Shown piece after piece: positions 59,317 to 64,000 of a DNA stretch of 64,000 nucleotides (the first letter of the stretch is position 1; each line of letters begins with the position of its first letter). The notes beneath the pieces are model-generated. The model did not search any database, had not been told where the DNA came from, and was given only the letters and a program-made list of their open reading frames with translations. The translations under genes were made by a program, and so were the position numbers. This DNA is from Megalonaias nervosa. Its lineage: Eukaryota; Mollusca; Bivalvia; Unionida; Unionidae. Location: the NCBI GenBank assembly GCA_016617855.1, contig JAECUM010004880.1:1-64000 (forward strand). The letters run 5' to 3'.

Positions 59317-59625
59317 TCAGGTAAACCAAATATTCAAATGCTTTTCTGGATTACTTGAGCACTCGATAAAACATTTATAACAATAAAAATACAAGTGTCC
59401 AAGGAAATGATGACTGCAGTTCAGATGACAAAAGGTTACACAACTTTCAAAGCAAATTAGCCTACTGTCAAAGCTAATAAGGTTATAACTTTTTTTACCA
59501 CTATTTGCACATTCAGCACTAACAGTTTCTGAATGTCCATTTGAAGTTTTTGGTGCCATCCAAATTTGAAGGACAGGTGAACACAATGTCCCCTGACTCT
59601 CAATCCAGGGCGCAATACTGAAACA
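59317..59625 (-). other. Candidate Cys-rich exon, unassigned
   Basis: A minus-strand frame of about 100 codons open after a TATGTTTCAG acceptor-like site. It has many Cys and His (CFESCVTFCHLNCSHHFLGH) and ends at a stop at 59317. It could be a last exon, a transposon piece or chance. Confidence 0.25.
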
Positions 59626-59922
59626 TACACATCTCATTTTACTGTACTTTCATACCAATAACAAATACAGACATTCTTCCTTAAGTTTTTAAAATGTTAA
59701 AATACTATTCAGAAACCATTCTAAAATATAAGATTTAATAAACATTAAAACAAATTAGCACACTGGAATATCTGTGCCTAATCATTTTAAATTTTAATGG
59801 AAAAGTGTGAGATCAGTAAATTTTAATAAGAAAAGCTGATTACAACAAACCAAATTTAATAAAGTAAAATGTGAAGATTAGGCATTTATTAAAGTAAAAC
59901 TTTTAGTACAAGTGATGCATTT

Positions 59923-60180
59923 TTGCACTTTTGTAAAGAATATTTCTCTATTTCTTTCTGCAATAACAATTTTCCTAATTCACATGAAGTTGCCATATCT
60001 GTAATTTCTTTACCTGTGAAAGCTGTTATTTTATATGACTGTCACTGTTTAGTCTGTATTGTGACAAAAGGAAAGCAAACTGAAAGTGACTCAAATGAAA
60101 TTAAAACTCAAACAATGATAAAATTAATCAGCCATATTTCTTACAATTTTAAAATTTTGGTATACATTTCCTTCGCTTAG
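59923..60180 (+). other. Candidate coding stretch, unassigned
   Basis: An 85-codon open frame (VAISVISLPVKAVILYDCHC, then TKGKQTESDSNEIKTQTM) with coding-like amino-acid balance but no clear acceptor. Not recognised. Confidence 0.25.
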
Positions 60181-60499
60181 TTTATTCATTTAAGGTACAT
60201 GTCAAAATAAATAGTTCATGCCCTTTAATACTACTGTAATATATTTACAATATAATAGACTTTTAAACGGATCCATCCTTTTTTGCATTTTCTATGTTAA
60301 TATTTTATACTCTTAATATAAATGACAATGTATTGTGGCCCCCGAAAATATTCTTTCAAGGCATTGGAGTATTTTTATATTGCATGAGTATCAGAAATTC
60401 AAAGCTTAACAAACACTACCATGTATAACATTATAATCTGTTGTGAAATCTGAAACATATAATGGATAGCCATCTTCAAGAGTTTACTGTAATTGACTG

Positions 60500-61190
60500 T
60501 AACATGTGCATTTCACTATGCGAGTCCAATATTACTAGATATCCAGTAAGCATAAATACTGAACACTTTCAGCCTGTGCAAACAAATGGAACTGCTTTTA
60601 TAGGATACATAAATAATGAGCTACTGTGTGTAAAAATCTGACCCATGAAAACCTCTGCATTCCCATTAATGCTCATCCACTGTAGTTCAGTTACAGTAAT
60701 CAGCAATGGATCTCCCTCCATTCTGTATCATGAAGAATCCTCAAAGATTAATTGCCCTAGTTTTGCATCAAAAGATATTAGTGGTCCCCACTCATAATAG
60801 GTGCCTTTCAACACAGGACACCTGCTGATCAGCAATTTTTTTTTCTTGAACTGCATGATATCTGACATGGCTGTTCCATTAAAACATACATGGGACCCAG
60901 GGAAGGCACTTTTAAAGTGGGATACTCACCCACAGATGCAATTTAGAAATTTCTTATCATCTTAATATGAACTCCATGAAATCAAAGTACCCTGGCATAT
61001 ATTTTTTTAAAACTGCCTTCCCTGGGTACCATGTATGTTTAAATGGAACAGCCCACAGTATATTACTGGATGTCCAATAAGTGTAAATACTGGATGCTGA
61101 AAATCTGCCATTTTTACTGCATGATATATGACACAGTATATTACAAGACAAGTTTAAATACTGGATACTGAGAATTTGCCATTTATACAG
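60500..61190 (+). repeat. Diverged ~65-bp repeat
   Basis: Blocks such as ATTACTGGATGTCCAATAAG, GTAAATACTGGATGCTGA and GCATGATATATGACACAGTA recur near 60530, 61060 and 61130; intermediate sequence is decayed. Confidence 0.55.
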
Positions 61191-61966
61191 CCCATAACCA
61201 TTTAAGTCTAGAAATATCACATTTGCCACCCCCCATAGTTGTATGCTTTTCTGTGTGCATGACCAACAGATCCAGATCTGAAGAAGAATGGTATATTCTA
61301 TCAGGGCAGTGACTTTCAACAATGCATATCATACAAAACCACATACATTCTTGTATAGATTGAACTTTAAAAAAGATAAAGTGTACATCGTATTTCAACA
61401 AGTAAATACTCATTATTTTATACTTTCTCTTATTGGCTATTAATAAGTTTTCATTTTAACAATTATTTAAACTATCAAGTAAGTAACTGAAAAATTTTAA
61501 TCAGTTGCCATTTAACATAAAGGCTGATTTCTATTTTGTATGTATAGCCTTGTAGATACTCATTTGATGCATATTTAATGAGAAACTTTGGAGATGGCAG
61601 TCCAAAATATGGACAAAGAAATGATAAAGGATGGACAAAGAAATGATGTAAATACCTATCATGAATCAATTTGGAAAGAGTATGGTATGATTTTTAATCT
61701 GCTTTTTGAGATCTGTTAATCTGTTTACTAGATAATGACATAACAATGAACTATCTGAATTCTTGACTATGTGACATAAATTTCTTGTATCCAAAAATTG
61801 TAGAACATCTTTTCAAAAAATTTGATAATTATCACGATCCTGCAATTTTCGATGTAAAAGCTTACTTATAACCACAATCTGAACATGAGAATATTCTTGA
61901 AACAAAACATTTTAAGTTCTCAGCCAAAAATATATGTTTAATAATCTACTATTACTACTGGTGCAT

Positions 61967-62184
61967 TTATTGGCTCTGTAAGTAGTGGAGAAATTCTTCA
62001 GGTCTTTTGATGTCCCAACCATACAAATCTAGTGAATTCTGTACAGCTTTTAGGTACTTGATCAACATCTCTATGCCAATCTCTTTGGCTTTAAAGCTTT
62101 CATCCTGGTACTTGAGCTGAATGAACCAATAACACATTTCTCCACCATAAACCAAAGACAGAAGATGGGTACTACTATAAATTC
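61967..62184 (-). CDS. RIMOC1: RIMOC1 last coding exon
   Basis: Acceptor TTAATATTGCAG; begins with two bases of a Gly codon. Ends at TAA 61967-61969, which is part of an AATAAA. Carries GGEMCYWF and YLKAVQNSLDLYGWD. Confidence 0.85.
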
Positions 62185-62562
62185 CTGCAATATTAATCAA
62201 GAAGTCAGATAAACAGATAACATATAGAAGAATTAAACATTTAAACAATGTATTTTTAATACAAAAAATAAGTCAACCATGTGTATCAGGGGGTATTGGC
62301 CTCTCATTGAATGGTAGCCTTCATATACCAGCAGAGGGTCACTTAACAAGGCAAACCAAGAGCTAAAGAAAAGCAAGGATTAGTTTGATAAACTGATTCA
62401 GTATTTATAATCCAAAGTAAAATGGCTTTTACATATGATTTTATTTACAACAATATATAGTTAAGAAAAGCCCCTGAACATTAAAAATTCAAGACAAAAA
62501 ATGTTGATGCACTTCTACCATCCTAACCTTTATAAAACTGAAGCACCAATTTGCCCCTCTGT

Positions 62563-62609
<47 letters not shown>

Positions 62610-63610
62610 ATCTACAGAGATGCTGACCTGAACATACTTACTGGAAGCTTTGCATCAATTTATAGAATCTAGCCAGTCCATCAAAAATTGATAACATGCT
62701 AAAAGTAACATAATTACACAATCATATCCCATAAGCTTATACAATCCTATACACAGTTGAAATCAATGAAGGTCTAATAATAATAAATGGTATATTCATT
62801 TCTCCAATTCCAGAACTTTCAATTCCTTAAACTGGAAACATTAGTCCTCATGAACTATCTACATCTTTCTTTTCTCTTCAGCTCTGCTGCAATTTGTTAC
62901 CAGATTACAAACTAACGGACTGATTTCTTTTTAAGGACATACTGTTTCTTACATTAAGAAACCACATTTTATGAACCTTTTTATCATGCCTGTGCCAAGT
63001 ACCTTTGTCCGTACCTGTGGCCATACAGAAAACTCTTCGTTTAAATTTTGATTTTTCAGAATTTAGTCAATATAATTAGAAAGCAAATTTTTTAGTCAAT
63101 TGTGTTTCTCCAAGAACACTTACATAATCACACTACATTAGGAATATTAGCCTACTACTTCAAAAATCCAGCCCTACTAAAGTCGAAAATCGTCTTATTA
63201 TATTTCAAGTAGCTAAGGTAAAGGGCAGTAACTCTTGCCCATTTCCTCCTCTTGGCACCACCAAGTGTTGCTAGGAGAAATGCAAAATGATCACAAACAT
63301 TTTGTTTAATAACTGAACAAAATCCAGACTGGTTGCAGATTTGTATGTATTTGGCACCAGTTTTGGGTGACTACTGACCAAGCCGTGTGGGTGACTACAA
63401 TACAAAAGATATTATTGCAACATAAAAAGATAGGTCAAAGTGAATTGGAACATTATGAGCATGTGACTGTTATATGGAAGTGAGCAATAATATTGGTTGT
63501 CTTTTGACTACAGAGTCTAGTCTGAGAAACTTTACCTAGGCTTGTAGCCTCTTCTGTCACAAAGGGCATTACATGTTCTTTTGAAGACTCATGTCCATAC
63601 TGAGAGGACA
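61967..63610 (-). CDS. RIMOC1: RIMOC1 (C5orf51 homologue), 3' part of gene
   Basis: Two minus-strand coding exons (63610-63536 and 62184-61967) join with matching phase. They encode VTEEATSLG-IYSSTHLLSL, VYGGEMCYWF and a C-terminal helix ending FLHYLQSQ. This parallels the end of human RIMOC1 (AGIFSDIHLL, MYSGEMCYWG, a final Asn/Phe-rich helix). RIMOC1 binds the MON1-CCZ1 complex and RAB7A and acts in mitophagy. The query lacks a loop that human RIMOC1 has after GEMCYW. Upstream exons are outside the window. The gene converges with WDR18. Identification rests on about 95 residues with one highly conserved core. Confidence 0.82.
62562..62605. repeat. (TA)n microsatellite
   Basis: About 21 TA units in the RIMOC1 intron. 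Confidence 0.95.
62610..63530. other. RIMOC1 intron
   Basis: AT-rich intron without recognisable genes. Confidence 0.5.
63536..63610 (-). CDS. RIMOC1: RIMOC1 penultimate coding exon
   Basis: 75 bases; acceptor TTTCTTGCCAG, donor GTAAAG. Enters with two bases to complete a codon and leaves after one G, exactly completing the Gly codon of the last exon. Encodes SSQYGHESSKEHVMPF and TEEATSL. Confidence 0.75.
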
Positions 63611-63614
63611 CTGG

Positions 63615-64000
63615 CAAGAAATGTGGAAATTTTAAAATATACTGGATTATAAAGACAGTATTGAAAAAATCAGATTATCATCTTTTGCAAAAAGTGCATT
63701 AAGTGACACAGAAAAGATTGTTATTATTTTGAATTCATTAACCATATGTAACTTCACTACATTTTTTAAATATTTTAAAAGAAGAAGATAATCTGTTGAT
63801 ACAATAATTAAAATTTGAGATTACATTGCAAATTTTATGATCTGCTACCAGAACCACTGTAACTTGAAGCAAATTGCAAACTTTCACTTAGAATGAGAAA
63901 ATGATGCATATAAGTTCTTTGAAGAGGACATGATATGCCTGTCTTATGATACACCTGTCACATGATGCACCTGCCTTGTGATATTTTCCCTGCTAATGAA
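63615..64000. other. RIMOC1 intron to window edge
   Basis: No exon of RIMOC1 or other gene was recognised. A short GATACACCTGTC / GATGCACCTGCC repeat lies at 63945-63980. Confidence 0.5.

Noticed and set aside
1..64000. CRISPR arrays or bacterial operons
   Set aside because: Repeat arrays lack unique spacers, and genes have introns and TATA-type promoters; the DNA is eukaryotic.

Overview
The window is animal nuclear DNA: AT-rich, repeat-dense, with small exons separated by kilobase introns and GT-AG junctions. The repertoire (a Maverick/adintovirus-like viral relic, a Ty3/gypsy element with Gmr1-like domain order, LINEs, tRNA-derived SINEs, a PIF/Harbinger transposon and many short tandem repeats) fits a marine invertebrate, probably a mollusc such as a bivalve. 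That placement is inference.

1-9.54 kb: a higher-GC block that looks like an endogenous DNA virus of the adintovirus/Maverick (Polinton) type, running off the left edge. On the minus strand are a packaging ATPase interrupted by one in-frame stop, two adjacent genes with an F-box-like motif, a gene with a broken BIR (IAP-type) domain, a very long protein-primed family-B DNA polymerase with many breaks, and a Glu/Lys-rich coiled-coil gene. On the plus strand are a CCHC zinc-knuckle protein and a small basic protein whose 3' end carries a histone-type stem-loop. Most of these genes have their own TATA box, and two pairs diverge from shared promoters.

9.55-14.82 kb: a decayed LTR retrotransposon with two diverged LTRs, a tRNA-Pro-like primer site and protease, integrase and RNase H remnants in the order PR-INT-RH. 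An 870-bp solo LTR with a 4-bp target-site duplication sits inside its integrase.

15.3-55.4 kb (+): a full-length WDR18 gene (Rix1-complex WD40 protein) in 11 coding exons, 434 codons plus stop. The first exon carries only six codons. Its introns hold most of the repeats, including an antisense intron-containing PIF/Harbinger transposase fossil, a 5'-truncated LINE, SINEs, a foldback repeat family and several satellites.

55.4-64.0 kb: repeats and unassigned sequence, then the last two coding exons of RIMOC1 (C5orf51 homologue) on the minus strand, convergent with WDR18. Its earlier exons lie beyond the right edge.

The two host genes look intact. Every transposon and most viral genes are visibly broken, although several short viral ORFs are still open.
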